From: Dermacentor variabilis
Lineage: Eukaryota > Arthropoda > Arachnida > Ixodida > Ixodidae
Assembly (NCBI RefSeq): GCF_050947875.1
Contig: NC_134570.1
Location: 230,377,265 to 230,441,264, forward strand
Direction of reading: 5' to 3'
Length of the DNA stretch: 64,000 nt
Shown here: one piece after another, positions 36,401-52,500 of the stretch
Numbering within the stretch: position 1 is the first letter of the stretch
How the letters are laid out: each line of letters starts with the position of its first letter
Notes under the pieces: generated by a model
Told to the model about the DNA's origin: nothing
Databases searched by the model: none
Seen by the model: the letters and a program-made list of their open reading frames with translations, nothing else
Program-made: the position numbers and the translations under genes

Positions 36401-39400
36401 CGCACCGAGATACGACACACGCTCGCCCGCATTCACGTGTACACGCACGCAGGCACGCACGTTCGCGCACACTCACACAAACGCACACACACCGAGATAC
36501 GACACACGTTCGCCCGCATTCACGTGTACACGCACGCAGGCACGCACGTTCGCGCGCACTCACACAAACGCACACACACCGAGATACGACACATGCTCGC
36601 CCGCATTCACGTGTACACGCACGCAGGCACGCACGTTCGCGCACACTCACACAAACGCACACGCACCGAGATACGACACACGCTCGCCCGCATTCACGTG
36701 TACACGCACGCAGGCACGCACGTTCGCGCACACTCACACAAACGCACACGCACCGAGATACGACACACGCTCGCCCGCATTCACATGTACACGCACGCAG
36801 GCACGCACGTTCGCGCACACTCACACAAACGCACACGCACCGAGATACGACACACGCTCGCCCGCATTCACATGTACACGCACGCAGGCACGCACGTTCG
36901 CGCACACTCACACAAACGCACACACACCGAGATACGACACACGCTCGCCCGCATTCACGTGTACACGCACGCAGGCACGCACGTTCGCGCACACTCACAC
37001 AAACGCACACGCACCGAGATACGACACACGCTCGCCCGCATTCACGTGTACACGCACGCAGGCACGCACGTTCGCGCACACTCACACAAACGCACACACA
37101 CCGAGATACGACACACGCTCGCCCGCATTCACATGTACACGCACGCAGGCACGCACGTTCGCGCACACTCACACAAACGCACACGCACCGAGATACGACA
37201 CACGCTCGCCCGCATTCACGTGTACACGCACGCAGGCACGCACGTTCGCGCACACTCACACAAACGCACACGCACCGAAATACGACACACGCTCGCCCGC
37301 ATTCACGTGTACACGCACGCAGGCACGCACGTTCGCGCACACTCACACAAACGCACACACACCGAGATACGACCCACGCTCGCCCGCATTCACGTGTACA
37401 CGCACGCAGGCACGCACGTTCGCGCACACTCACACAAACGCACACACACCGAGATACGACACACGCTCGCCCGCATTCACGTGTACACGCACGCAGGCAC
37501 GCACGTTCGCGCACACTCACACAAACGCACACGCACCGAGATACGACACACGCTCGCCCGCATTCACATGTACACGCACGCAGGCACGCACGTTCGCGCA
37601 CACTCACACAAACGCACACGCACCGAGATACGACACACGCTCGCCCGCATTCACATGTACACGCACGCAGGCACGCACGTTCGCGCACACTCACACAAAC
37701 GCACACACACCGAGATACGACACACGCTCGCCCGCATTCACGTGTACACGCACGCAGGCACGCACGTTCGCGCACACTCACACAAACGCACACGCACCGA
37801 GATACGACACACGCTCGCCCGCATTCACGTGTACACGCACGCAGGCACGCACGTTCGCGCACACTCACACAAACGCACACACACCGAGATACGACACACG
37901 CTCGCCCGCATTCACATGTACACGCACGCAGGCACGCACGTTCGCGCACACTCACACAAACGCACACACACCGAGATACGACACACGCTCGCCCGCATTC
38001 ACGTGTACACGCACGCAGGCACGCACGTTCGCGCACACTCACACAAACGCACACGCACCGAGATACGACACACGCTCGCCCGCATTCACGTGTACACGCA
38101 CGCAGGCACGCACGTTCGCGCACACTCACACAAACGCACACACACCGAGATACGACACACGCTCGCCCGCATTCACGTGTACACGCACGCAGGCACGCAC
38201 GTTCGCGCGCACTCACCCAAACGCACACACACCGAGATACGACACACGCTCGCCCGCATTCACGTGTACACGCACGCAGGCACGCACGTTCGCGCACACT
38301 CACACAAACGCACACACACCGAGATACGACACACGCTCGCCCGCATTCACATGTACACGCACGCAGGCACGCACGTTCGCGCACACTCACACAAACGCAC
38401 ACACACCGAGATACGACACACGCTCGCCCGCATTCACGTGTACACGCACGCAGGCACGCACGTTCGCGCACACTCACACAAACGCACACGCACCGAGATA
38501 CGACACACGCTCGCCCGCATTCACGTGTACACGCACGCAGGCACGCACGTTCGCGCACACTCACACAAACGCACACACACCGAGATACGACACACGCTCG
38601 CCCGCATTCACGTGTACACGCACGCAGGCACGCACGTTCGCGCACACTCACACAAACGCACACGCACCGAGATACGACACACGCTCGCCCGCATTCACGT
38701 GTACACGCACGCAGGCACGCACGTTCGCGCACACTCACACAAACGCACACACACCGAGATACGACACACGCTCGCCCGCATTCACGTGTACACGCACGCA
38801 GGCACGCACGTTCGCGCGCACTCACACAAACGCACACACACCGAGATACGACACACGCTCGCCCGCATTCACGTGTACACGCACGCAGGCACGCACGTTC
38901 GCGCACACTCACACAAACGCACACGCACCGAGATACGACACACGCTCGCCCGCATTCACGTGTACACGCACGCAGGCACGCACGTTCGCGCACACTCACA
39001 CAAACGCACACGCACCGAGATACGACACACGCTCGCCCGCATTCACGTGTACACGCACGCAGGCACGCACGTTCGCGCACACTCACACAAACGCACACAC
39101 ACCGAAATACGACACACGCTCGCCCGCATTCACGTGTACACGCACGCAGGCACGCACGTTCGCGCACACTCACACAAACGCACACACACCGAGATACGAC
39201 ACACGCTCGCCCGCATTCACGTGTACACGCACGCAGGCACGCACGTTCGCGCACACTCACACAAACGCACACACACCGAGATACGACACACGTTCGCCCG
39301 CATTCACACGTGTAAACGCACGCAGGCACGCACGTTCGCGCACACACACACAAACGCACACGCACCGAGATACGACACACGCTCGCCCGCATTCACGTGT

Positions 39401-42400
39401 ACACGCACGCAGGCACGCACGTTCGCGCACACTGACACAAACGCACACACACCGAGATACGACACACGCTCGCCCGCATTCACATGTACACGCACGCAGG
39501 CACGCACGTTCGCGCACACTCACACAAACGCACACGCACCGTGGTACGACACACGCTCGCCCGCATTCACGTGTACACGCACGCAGGCACGCACGTTCGC
39601 GCACACTCACACAAACGCACACACACCGAGATACGACACACGGTCGCCCGCATTCACGTGTACACGCACGCAGGCACGCACGTTCGCGCACACTCACACA
39701 AACGCACACACACCGAGATACGACACACGCTCGCCCGCATTCACGTGTACACGCACGCAGGCACGCACGTTCGCGCGCACTCACACCGAGATACGACACA
39801 CGCTCGCCCGCATTCACATGTACACGCACGCAGGCACGCACGTTCGCGCACACTCACACAAACGCACACGCACCGAGATACGACACACGCTCGCCCGCAT
39901 TCACGTGTACACGCACGCAGGCACGCACGTTCGCGCACACTCACACAAACGCACACACACCGAGATACGACACACGCTCGCCCGCATTCACGTGTACACG
40001 CACGCAGGCACGCACGTTCGCGCGCACTCAGCCAAACGCACACACACCGAGATACGACACACGCTCGCCCGCATTCACGTGTACACGCACGCAGGCACGC
40101 ACGTTCGCGCACACTCACACAAACGCACACACACCGAGATACGACACACGCTCGCCCGCATTCACATGTACACGCACGCAGGCACGCACGTTCTCGCACA
40201 CTCACACAAACGCACACACACCGAGATACGACACACGCTCGCCCGCATTCACGTGTACACGCACGCAGGCACGCACGTTCGCGCACACTCACACAAACGC
40301 ACACGCACCGAGATACGACACACGCTCGCCCGCATTCACGTGTACACGCACGCAGGCACGCACGTTCGCGCACACTCACACAAACGGACACACACCGAGA
40401 TACGACACACGCTCGCCCGCATTCACGTCTACACGCACGCAGGCACGCACGTTCGCGCACACTCACACAAACGCACACGCACCGAGATACGACACACGCT
40501 CGCCCGCATTCACGTGTACACGCACGCAGGCACGCACGTTCGCGCACACTCACACAAACGCACACACACCGAGATACGACACACGTTCGCCCGCATTCAC
40601 GTGTACACGCACGCAGGCACGCACGTTCGCGCGCACTCACACAAACGCACACACACCGAGATACGACACATGCTCGCCCGCATTCACGTGTACACGCACG
40701 CAGGCACGCACGTTCGCGCACACTCACACAAACGCACACGCACCGAGATACGACACACGCTCGCCCGCATTCACGTGTACACGCACGCAGGCACGCACGT
40801 TCGCGCACACTCACACAAACGCACACGCACCGAAATACGACACACGCTCGCCCGCATTCACGTGTACACGCACGCAGGCACGCACGTTCGCGCACACTCA
40901 CACAAACGCACACGCACCGAGATACGACACACGCTCGCCCGCATTCACGTGTACACGCACGCAGGCACGCACGTTCGCGCACACTCACACAAACGCACAC
41001 GCACCGAGATACGACACACGCTCGCCCGCATTCACGTGTACACGCACGCAGGCACGCACGTTCGCGCACACTCACACAAACGCACACACACCGAGATACG
41101 ACACACGCTCGCCCGCATTCACGTGTACACGCACGCAGGCACGCACGTTCGCGCGCACTCACACAAACGCACACACACCGAGATACGACACACGCTCGCC
41201 CGCATTCACATGTACACGCACGCAGGCACGCACGTTCGCGCACACTCACACAAACGCACACGCACCGTGGTACGACACACGCTCGCCCGCATTCACGTGT
41301 ACACGCACGCAGGCACGCACGTTCGCGCACACTCACACAAACGCACACGCACCGTGGTACGACACACGCTCGCCCGCATTCACGTGTACACGCACGCAGG
41401 CACGCACGTTCGCGCACACTCACACAAACGCACACACACCGAGATACGACACACGCTCGCCCGCATTCACGTGTACACGCACGCAGGCACGCACGTTCGC
41501 GCACACTCACACAAACGCACACACACCGAGATACGACACACGCTCGCCCGCATTCACGTGTACACGCACGCAGGCACGCACGTTCGCGCACACTCACACA
41601 AACGCACACGCACCGAGATACGACACACGCTCGCCCGCATTCACGTGTACACGCACGCAGGCACGCACGTTCGCGCACACACACACAAACGCACACGCAC
41701 CGAGATACGACACACGCTCGCCCGCATTCACGTGTACACGCACGCAGGCACGCACGTTCGCGCACACTGACACAAACGCACACACACCGAGATACGACAC
41801 ACGCTCGCCCGCATTCACGTGTACACGCACGCAGGCACGCACGTTCGCGCACACTCGCACAAACGCACACACACCGAGATACGACACACGCTCGCCCGCA
41901 TTCACGTGTACACGCACGCAGGCACGCACGTTCGCGCACACTCACACAAACGCACACACACCGAGATACGACACACGCTCGCCCGCATTCACGTGTACAC
42001 GCACGCAGGCACGCACGTTCGCGCACACTCACACAAACGCACACGCACCGAGATACGACACACGCTCGCCCGCATTCACGTGTACACGCACGCAGGCACG
42101 CACGTTCGCGCACACACACACAAACGCACACGCACCGAGATACGACACACGCTCGCCCGCATTCACGTGTACACGCACGCAGGCACGCACGTTCGCGCAC
42201 ACTGACACAAACGCACACACACCGAGATACGACACACGCTCGCCCGCATTCACGTGTACACGCACGCAGGCACGCACGTTCGCGCACACTCGCACAAACG
42301 CACACACACCGAGATACGACACACGCTCGCCCGCATTCACGTGTACACGCACGCAGGCACGCACGTTCGCGCACACTCACACAAACGCACACACACCGAG

Positions 42401-45400
42401 ATACGACACACGCTCGCCCGCATTCACGTGTACACGCACGCAGGCACGCACGTTCGCGCACACTCACACAAACGCACACGCACCGAGATACGACACACGC
42501 TCGCCCGCATTCACATGTACACGCACGCAGGCACGCACGTTCGCGCACAGTCACACAAACGCACACACACCGAGATACGACACACGCTCGCCCGCATTCA
42601 CGTGTACACGCACGCAGGCACGCACGTTCGCGCACACTCACACAAACGCACACGCACCGAGATACGACACACGCTCGCCCGCATTCACGTGTACACGCAC
42701 GCAGGCACGCACGTTCGCGCACACTCACACAAACGCACACACACCGAGATACGACACACGCTCGCCCGCATTCACGTGTACACGCACGCAGGCACGCACG
42801 TTCGCGCACACTCACACAAACGCACACGCACCGAGATACGACACACGCTCGCCCGCATTCACATGTACACGCACGCAGGCACGCACGTTCGCGCACACTC
42901 ACACAAACGCACACGCACCGAGATACGACACACGCTCGCCCGCATTCACATGTACACGCACGCAGGCACGCACGTTCGCGCACACTCACACAAACGCACA
43001 CGCACCGAGATACGACACACGCTCGCCCGCATTCACATGTACACGCACGCAGGCACGCACGTTCGCGCACACTCACACAAACGCACACACACCGAGATAC
43101 GACACACGCTCGCCCGCATTCACGTGTACACGCACGCAGGCACGCACGTTCGCGCACACTCACACAAACGCACACGCACCGAGATACGACACACGCTCGC
43201 CCGCATTCACGTGTACACGCACGCAGGCACGCACGTTCGCGCACACTCACACAAACGCACACACACCGAGATACGACACACGCTCGCCCGCATTCACATG
43301 TACACGCACGCAGGCACGCACGTTCGCGCACACTCACACAAACGCACGCACACCGAGATACGACACACGCTCGCCCGCATTCACGTGTACACGCACGCAG
43401 GCACGCACGTTCGCGCACACTCACACAAACGCACACGCACCGAGATACGACACACGCTCGCCCGCATTCACGTGTACACGCACGCAGGCACGCACGTTCG
43501 CGCACACTCACACAAACGCACACACACCGAGATACGACACACGCTCGCCCGCATTCACGTGTACACGCACGCAGGCACGCACGTTCGCGCGCACTCACCC
43601 AAACGCACACACACCGAGATACGACACACGCTCGCCCGCATTCACGTGTACACGCACGCAGGCACGCACGTTCGCGCACACTCACACAAACGCACACACA
43701 CCGAGATACGACACACGCTCGCCCGCATTCACATGTACACGCACGCAGGCACGCACGTTCGCGCACACTCACACAAACGCACACACACCGAGATACGACA
43801 CACGCTCGCCCGCATTCACGTGTACACGCACGCAGGCACGCACGTTCGCGCACACTCACACAAACGCACACGCACCGAGATACGACACACGCTCGCCCGC
43901 ATTCACGTGTACACGCACGCAGGCACGCACGTTCGCGCACACTCACACAAACGCACACACACCGAGATACGACACACGCTCGCCCGCATTCACGTGTACA
44001 CGCACGCAGGCACGCACGTTCGCGCACACTCACACAAACGCACACGCACCGAGATACGACACACGCTCGCCCGCATTCACGTGTACACGCACGCAGGCAC
44101 GCACGTTCGCGCACACTCACACAAACGCACACACACCGAGATACGACACACGCTCGCCCGCATTCACATGTACACGCACGCAGGCACGCACGTTCGCGCA
44201 CACTCACACAAACGCACACACACCGAGATACGACACACGCTCGCCCGCATTCACGTGTACACGCACGCAGGCACGCACGTTCGCGCACACTCACACAAAC
44301 GCACACGCACCGAGATACGACACACGCTCGCCCGCATTCACGTGTACACGCACGCAGGCACGCACGTTCGCGCACACTCACACAAACGCACACACACCGA
44401 GATACGACACACGCTCGCCCGCATTCACGTGTACACGCACGCAGGCACGCACGTTCGCGCGCACTCACCCAAACGCACACACACCGAGATACGACACACG
44501 CTCGCCCGCATTCACGTGTACACGCACGCAGGCACGCACGTTCGCGCACACTCACACAAACGCACACACACCGAGATACGACACACGCTCGCCCGCATTC
44601 ACTGTACACGCACGCAGGCACGCACGTTCGCGCACACTCACACAAACGCACACACACCGAGATACGACACACGCTCGCCCGCATTCACGTGTACACGCAC
44701 GCAGGCACGCACGTTCGCGCACACTCACACAAACGCACACGCACCGAGATACGACACACGCTCGCCCGCATTCACGTGTACACGCACGCAGGCACGCACG
44801 TTCGCGCACACTCACACAAACGCACACACACCGAGATACGACACACGCTCGCCCGCATTCACGTGTACACGCACGCAGGCACGCACGTTCGCGCACACTC
44901 ACACAAACGCACACGCACCGAGATACGACACACGCTCGCCCGCATTCACGTGTACACGCACGCAGGCACGCACGTTCGCGCACACTCACACAACGCACAC
45001 ACACCGAGATACGGCACACGCTCGCCCGCATTCACGTGTACACGCACGCAGGCACGCACGTTCGCGCGCACTCACACAAACGCACACACACCGAGATACG
45101 ACACACGCTCGCCCGCATTCACGTGTACACGCACGCAGGCACGCACGTTCGCGCACACTCACACAAACGCACACGCACCGAGATACGACACACGCTCGCC
45201 CGCATTCACGTGTACACGCACGCAGGCACGCACGTTCGCGCACACTCACACAAACGCACACGCACCGAGATACGACACACGCTCGCCCGCATTCACGTGT
45301 ACACGCACGCAGGCACGCACGTTCGCGCACACTCACACAAACGCACACACACCGAAATACGACACACGCTCGCCCGCATTCACGTGTACACGCACGCAGG

Positions 45401-48400
45401 CACGCACGTTCGCGCACACTCACACAAACACACACACACCGAGATACGACACACGCTCGCCCGCATTCACGTGTACACGCACGCAGGCACGCACGTTCGC
45501 GCACACTCACACAAACGCACACACACCGAGATACGACACACGTTCGCCCGCATTCACACGTGTAAACGCACGCAGGCACGCACGTTCGCGCACACACACA
45601 CAAACGCACACGCACCGAGATACGACACACGCTCGCCCGCATTCACGTGTACACGCACGCAGGCACGCACGTTCGCGCACACTGACACAAACGCACACAC
45701 ACCGAGATACGACACACGCTCGCCCGCATTCACATGTACACGCACGCAGGCACGCACGTTCGCGCACTCACACAAACGCACACGCACCGTGGTACGACAC
45801 ACGCTCGCCCGCATTCACGTGTACACGCACGCAGGCACGCACGTTCGCGCACACTCACACAAACGCACACACACCGAGATACGACACACGCTCGCCCGCA
45901 TTCACGTGTACACGCACGCAGGCACGCACGTTCGCGCACACTCACACAAACGCACACACACCGAGATACGACACACGCTCGCCCGCATTCACGTGTACAC
46001 ACACGCAGGCACGCACGTTCGCGCGCACTCACACCGAGATACGACACACGCTCGCCCGCATTCACATGTACACGCACGCAGGCACGCACGTTCGCGCACA
46101 CTCACACAAACGCACACACACCGAGATACGACACACGCTCGCCCGCATTCACGTGTACACGCACGCAGGCACGCACGTTCGCGCGCACTCAGCCAAACGC
46201 ACACACACCGAGATACGACACACGCTCGCCCGCATTCACGTGTACACGCACGCAGGCACGCACGTTCGCGCACACTCACACAAACGCACACACACCGAGA
46301 TACGACACACGCTCGCCCGCATTCACGTGTACACGCACGCAGGCACGCACGTTCTCGCACACTCACACAAACGCACACGCACCGAGATACGACACACGCT
46401 CGCCCGCATTCACGTGTACACGCACGCAGGCACGCACGTTCGCGCACACTCACACAAACGCACACGCACCGAGATACGACACACGCTCGCCCGCATTCAC
46501 GTGTACACGCACGCAGGCACGCACGTTCGCGCACACTCACACAAACGCACACACACCGAGATACGACACACGCTCGCCCGCATTCACGTGTACACGCACG
46601 CAGGCACGCACGTTCGCGCGCACTCACACAAACGCACACACACCGAGATACGACACACGCTCGCCCGCATTCACGTGTACACGCACGCAGGCACGCACGT
46701 TCGCGCACACTCACACAAACGCACACACACCGAGATACGACACACGCTCGCCCGCATTCACATGTACACGCACGCAGGCACGCACGTTCGCGCACACTCA
46801 CACAAACGCACACACACCGAGATACGACACACGCTCGCCCGCATTCACGTGTACACGCACGCAGGCACGCACGTTCGCGCACACTCACACAAACGCACAC
46901 GCACCGAGATACGACACACGCTCGCCCGCATTCACGTGTACACGCACGCAGGCACGCACGTTCGCGCACACTCACACAAACGCACACACACCGAGATACG
47001 ACACACGCTCGCCCGCATTCACGTGTACACGCACGCAGGCACGCACGTTCGCGCACACTCACACAAACGCACACGCACCGAGATACGACACACGCTCGCC
47101 CGCATTCACGTGTACACGCACGCAGGCACGCACGTTCGCGCACACTCACACAAACGCACACACACCGAGATACGACACACGCTCGCCCGCATTCACGTGT
47201 ACACGCACGCAGGCACGCACGTTCGCGCGCACTCACACAAACGCACACACACCGAGATACGACACACGCTCGCCCGCATTCACGTGTACACGCACGCAGG
47301 CACGCACGTTCGCGCACACTCACACAAACGCACACGCACCGAGATACGACACACGCTCGCCCGCATTCACGTGTACACGCACGCAGGCACGCACGTTCGC
47401 GCACACTCACACAAACGCACACGCACCGAGATACGACACACGCTCGCCCGCATTCACGTGTACACGCACGCAGGCACGCACGTTCGCGCACACTCACACA
47501 AACGCACACACACCGAAATACGACACACGCTCGCCCGCATTCACGTGTACACGCACGCAGGCACGCACGTTCGCGCACACTCACACAAACGCACACACAC
47601 CGAGATACGACACACGCTCGCCCGCATTCACGTGTACACGCACGCAGGCACGCACGTTCGCGCACACTCACACAAACGCACACACACCGAGATACGACAC
47701 ACGTTCGCCCGCATTCACACGTGTAAACGCACGCAGGCACGCACGTTCGCGCACACACACACAAACGCACACGCACCGAGATACGACACACGCTCGCCCG
47801 CATTCACGTGTACACGCACGCAGGCACGCACGTTCGCGCACACTGACACAAACGCACACACACCGAGATACGACACACGCTCGCCCGCATTCACATGTAC
47901 ACGCACGCAGGCACGCACGTTCGCGCACACTCACACAAACGCACACGCACCGTGGTACGACACACGCTCGCCCGCATTCACGTGTACACGCACGCAGGCA
48001 CGCACGTTCGCGCACACTCACACAAACGCACACACACCGAGATACGACACACGCTCGCCCGCATTCACGTGTACACGCACGCAGGCACGCACGTTCGCGC
48101 ACACTCACACAAACGCACACACACCGAGATACGACACACGCTCGCCCGCATTCACGTGTACACGCACGCAGGCACGCACGTTCGCGCGCACTCACACCGA
48201 GATACGACACACGCTCGCCCGCATTCACATGTACACGCACGCAGGCACGCACGTTCGCGCACACTCACACAAACGCACACGCACCGAGATACGACACACG
48301 CTCGCCCGCATTCACGTGTACACGCACGCAGGCACGCACGTTCGCGCACACTCACACAAACGCACACACACCGAGATACGACACACGCTCGCCCGCATTC

Positions 48401-49384
48401 ACGTGTACACGCACGCAGGCACGCACGTTCGCGCGCACTCAGCCAAACGCACACACACCGAGATACGACACACGCTCGCCCGCATTCACGTGTACACGCA
48501 CGCAGGCACGCACGTTCGCGCACACTCACACAAACGCACACACACCGAGATACGACACACGCTCGCCCGCATTCACATGTACACGCACGCAGGCACGCAC
48601 GTTCTCGCACACTCACACAAACGCACACACACCGAGATACGACACACGCTCGCCCGCATTCACGTGTACACGCACGCAGGCACGCACGTTCGCGCACACT
48701 CACACAAACGCACACGCACCGAGATACGACACACGCTCGCCCGCATTCACGTGTACACGCACGCAGGCACGCACGTTCGCGCACACTCACACAAACGGAC
48801 ACACACCGAGATACGACACACGCTCGCCCGCATTCACGTGTACACGCACGCAGGCACGCACGTTCGCGCACACTCACACAAACGCACACGCACCGAGATA
48901 CGACACACGCTCGCCCGCATTCACGTGTACACGCACGCAGGCACGCACGTTCGCGCACACTCACACAAACGCACACACACCGAGATACGACACACGTTCG
49001 CCCGCATTCACGTGTACACGCACGCAGGCACGCACGTTCGCGCGCACTCACACAAACGCACACACACCGAGATACGACACATGCTCGCCCGCATTCACGT
49101 GTACACGCACGCAGGCACGCACGTTCGCGCACACTCACACAAACGCACACGCACCGAGATACGACACACGCTCGCCCGCATTCACGTGTACACGCACGCA
49201 GGCACGCACGTTCGCGCACACTCACACAAACGCACACGCACCGAGATACGACACACGCTCGCCCGCATTCACATGTACACGCACGCAGGCACGCACGTTC
49301 GCGCACACTCACACAAACGCACACGCACCGAGATACGACACACGCTCGCCCGCATTCACGTGTACACGCACGCAGGCACGCACG

Positions 49385-49584
49385 NNNNNNNNNNNNNNNN
49401 NNNNNNNNNNNNNNNNNNNNNNNNNNNNNNNNNNNNNNNNNNNNNNNNNNNNNNNNNNNNNNNNNNNNNNNNNNNNNNNNNNNNNNNNNNNNNNNNNNNN
49501 NNNNNNNNNNNNNNNNNNNNNNNNNNNNNNNNNNNNNNNNNNNNNNNNNNNNNNNNNNNNNNNNNNNNNNNNNNNNNNNNNNNN
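49385..49584. other. Assembly gap of 200 N
   Basis: Exactly 200 N inside the satellite, a placeholder of arbitrary size. The true number of repeat units here is unknown. Confidence 0.99.
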
Positions 49585-52500
49585 CCGAGATACGACACAC
49601 GCTCGCCCGCATTCACGTGTACACGCACGCAGGCACGCACGTTCGCGCACACTCACACAAACGCACACACACCGAAATACGACACACGCTCGCCCGCATT
49701 CACGTGTACACGCACGCAGGCACGCACGTTCGCGCACACTCACACAAACGCACACACACCGAGATACGACACACGCTCGCCCGCATTCACGTGTACACGC
49801 ACGCAGGCACGCACGTTCGCGCACACTGACACAAACGCACACAGACCGAGATACGACACACGCTCGCCCGCATTCACATGTACACGCACGCAGGCACGCA
49901 CGTTCGCGCACACTCACACAAACGCACACGCACCGTGGTACGACACACGCTCGCCCGCATTCACGTGTACACGCACGCAGGCACGCACGTTCGCGCACAC
50001 TCACACAAACGCACACACACCGAGATACGACACACGCTCGCCCGCATTCACGTGTACACGCACGCAGGCACGCACGTTCGCGCACACTCACACAAACGCA
50101 CACACACCGAGATACGACACACGCTCGCCCGCATTCACATGTACACGCACGCAGGCACGCACGTTCGCGCACACTCACACAAACGCACACACACCGAGAT
50201 ACGACACACGCTCGCCCGCATTCACGTGTACACGCACGCAGGCACGCACGTTCGCGCACACACACACAAACGCACACGCACCGAGATACGACACACGCTC
50301 GCCCGCATTCACGTGTACACGCACGCAGGCACGCACGTTCGCGCACACTGACACAAACGCACACACACCGAGATACGACACACGCTCGCCCGCATTCACG
50401 TGTACACGCACGCAGGCACGCACGTTCGCGCACACTCGCACAAACGCACACACACCGAGATACGACACACGCTCGCCCGCATTCACGTGTACACGCACGC
50501 AGGCACGCACGTTCGCGCACACTCACACAAACGCACACACACCGAGATACGACACACGCTCGCCCGCATTCACGTGTACACGCACGCAGGCACGCACGTT
50601 CGCGCACACTCACACAAACGCACACACACCGAGATACGACACACGCTCGCCCGCATTCACGTGTACACGCACGCAGGCACGCACGTTCGCGCACACTCAC
50701 ACAAACGCACACACACCGAGATACGACACACGCTCGCCCGCATTCACATGTACACGCACGCAGGCACGCACGTTCGCGCACACTCACACAAACGCACACA
50801 CACCGAGATACGACACACGCTCGCCCGCATTCACGTGTACACGCACGCAGGCACGCACGTTCGCGCACACTCACACAAACGCACACGCACCGAGATACGA
50901 CACACGCTCGCCCGCATTCACATGTACACGCACGCAGGCACGCACGTTCGCGCACACTCACACAAACGCACACACACCGAGATACGACACACGCTCGCCC
51001 GCATTCACGTGTACACGCACGCAGGAACGCACGTTCGCGCACACTCACACAAACGCACACGCACCGAGATACGACACACGCTCGCCCGCATTCACGTGTA
51101 CACGCACGCAGGCACGCACGTTCGCGCACACTCACACAAACGCACACGCACCGAGATACGACACACGCCCGCCCGCATTCACGTGTACACGCACGCAGGC
51201 ACTCACGTTCGCGCACACTCACACAAACGCACCGAGATACGACACACGCTCGCCCGCATTCACGTGTATACGCACGCAGGCACGCACGTTCGCGCACACT
51301 CACACAAACGCACACACACCGAGATACGACACACGCTCGCCCGCATTCACGTGTACACGCACGCAGGCACGCACGTTCGCGCACACTCACACAAACGCAC
51401 ACACACCGAGATACGACACACGCTCGCCCGCATTCACGTGTACACGCACGCAGGCACGCACGTTCGCGCGCACTCACACCGAGATACGACACACGCTCGC
51501 CCGCATTCACATGTACACGCACGCAGGCACGCACGTTCGCGCACACTCACACAAACGCACACGCACCGAGATACGACACACGCTCGCCCGCATTCACGTG
51601 TACACGCACGCAGGCACGCACGTTAGCGCACACTCACACAAACGCACACACACCGAGATACGACACACGCTCGCCCGCATTCACGTGTACACGCACGCAG
51701 GCACGCACGTTCGCGCGCACTCACCCAAACGCACACACACCGAGATACGACACACGCTCGCCCGCATTCACGTGTACGCGCACGCAGGCACGCACGTTCG
51801 CGCACACTCACACAAACGCACACACACCGAGATACGACACACGCTCGCCCGCATTCACATGCACACGCACGCAGGCACGCACGTTCTCGCACACTCACAC
51901 AAACGCACACACACCGAGATACGACACACGCTCGCCCGCATTCACGTGTACACGCACGCAGGCACGCACGTTCGCGCACACTCACACAAACGCACACGCA
52001 CCGAGATACGACACACGCTCGCCCGCATTCACGTGTACACGCACGCAGGCACGCACGTTCGCGCACACTCACACAAACGCACACACACCGAGATACGACA
52101 CACGCTCGCCCGCATTCACGTGTACACGCACGCAGGCACGCACGTTCGCGCGCACTCACACAAACGCACACACACCGAGATACGACACATGCTCGCCCGC
52201 ATTCACGTGTACACGCACGCAGGCACGCACGTTCGCGCACACTCACACAAACGCACACACACCGAGATACGACACACGCTCGCCCGCATTCACGTGTACA
52301 CGCACGCAGGCACGCACGTTCGCGCACACTCAAACAAACGCACACACACCGAGATACGACACACGCTCGCCCGCATTCACATGTACACGCACGCAGGCAC
52401 GCACGTTCGCGCACACTCACACAAACGCACACACACCGAGATACGACACACGCTCGCCCGCATTCACGTGTACACGCACGCAGGCACGCACGTTCGCGCG

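Noticed and set aside
35664..39392. Cys/Arg-rich repeat protein on the minus strand of the satellite
   Set aside because: Same artefact as the plus-strand frames; the complement of an alternating CA/CG unit gives Cys-Val-Arg repeats.
30408..47726. Open frame of 5772 codons (His/Arg/Thr repeats) across the satellite
   Set aside because: It exists because the 87-bp unit is a multiple of three and the plus strand has no stop triplets; all three plus frames and one minus frame are equally open, and codon position shows no sign of protein-level constraint.
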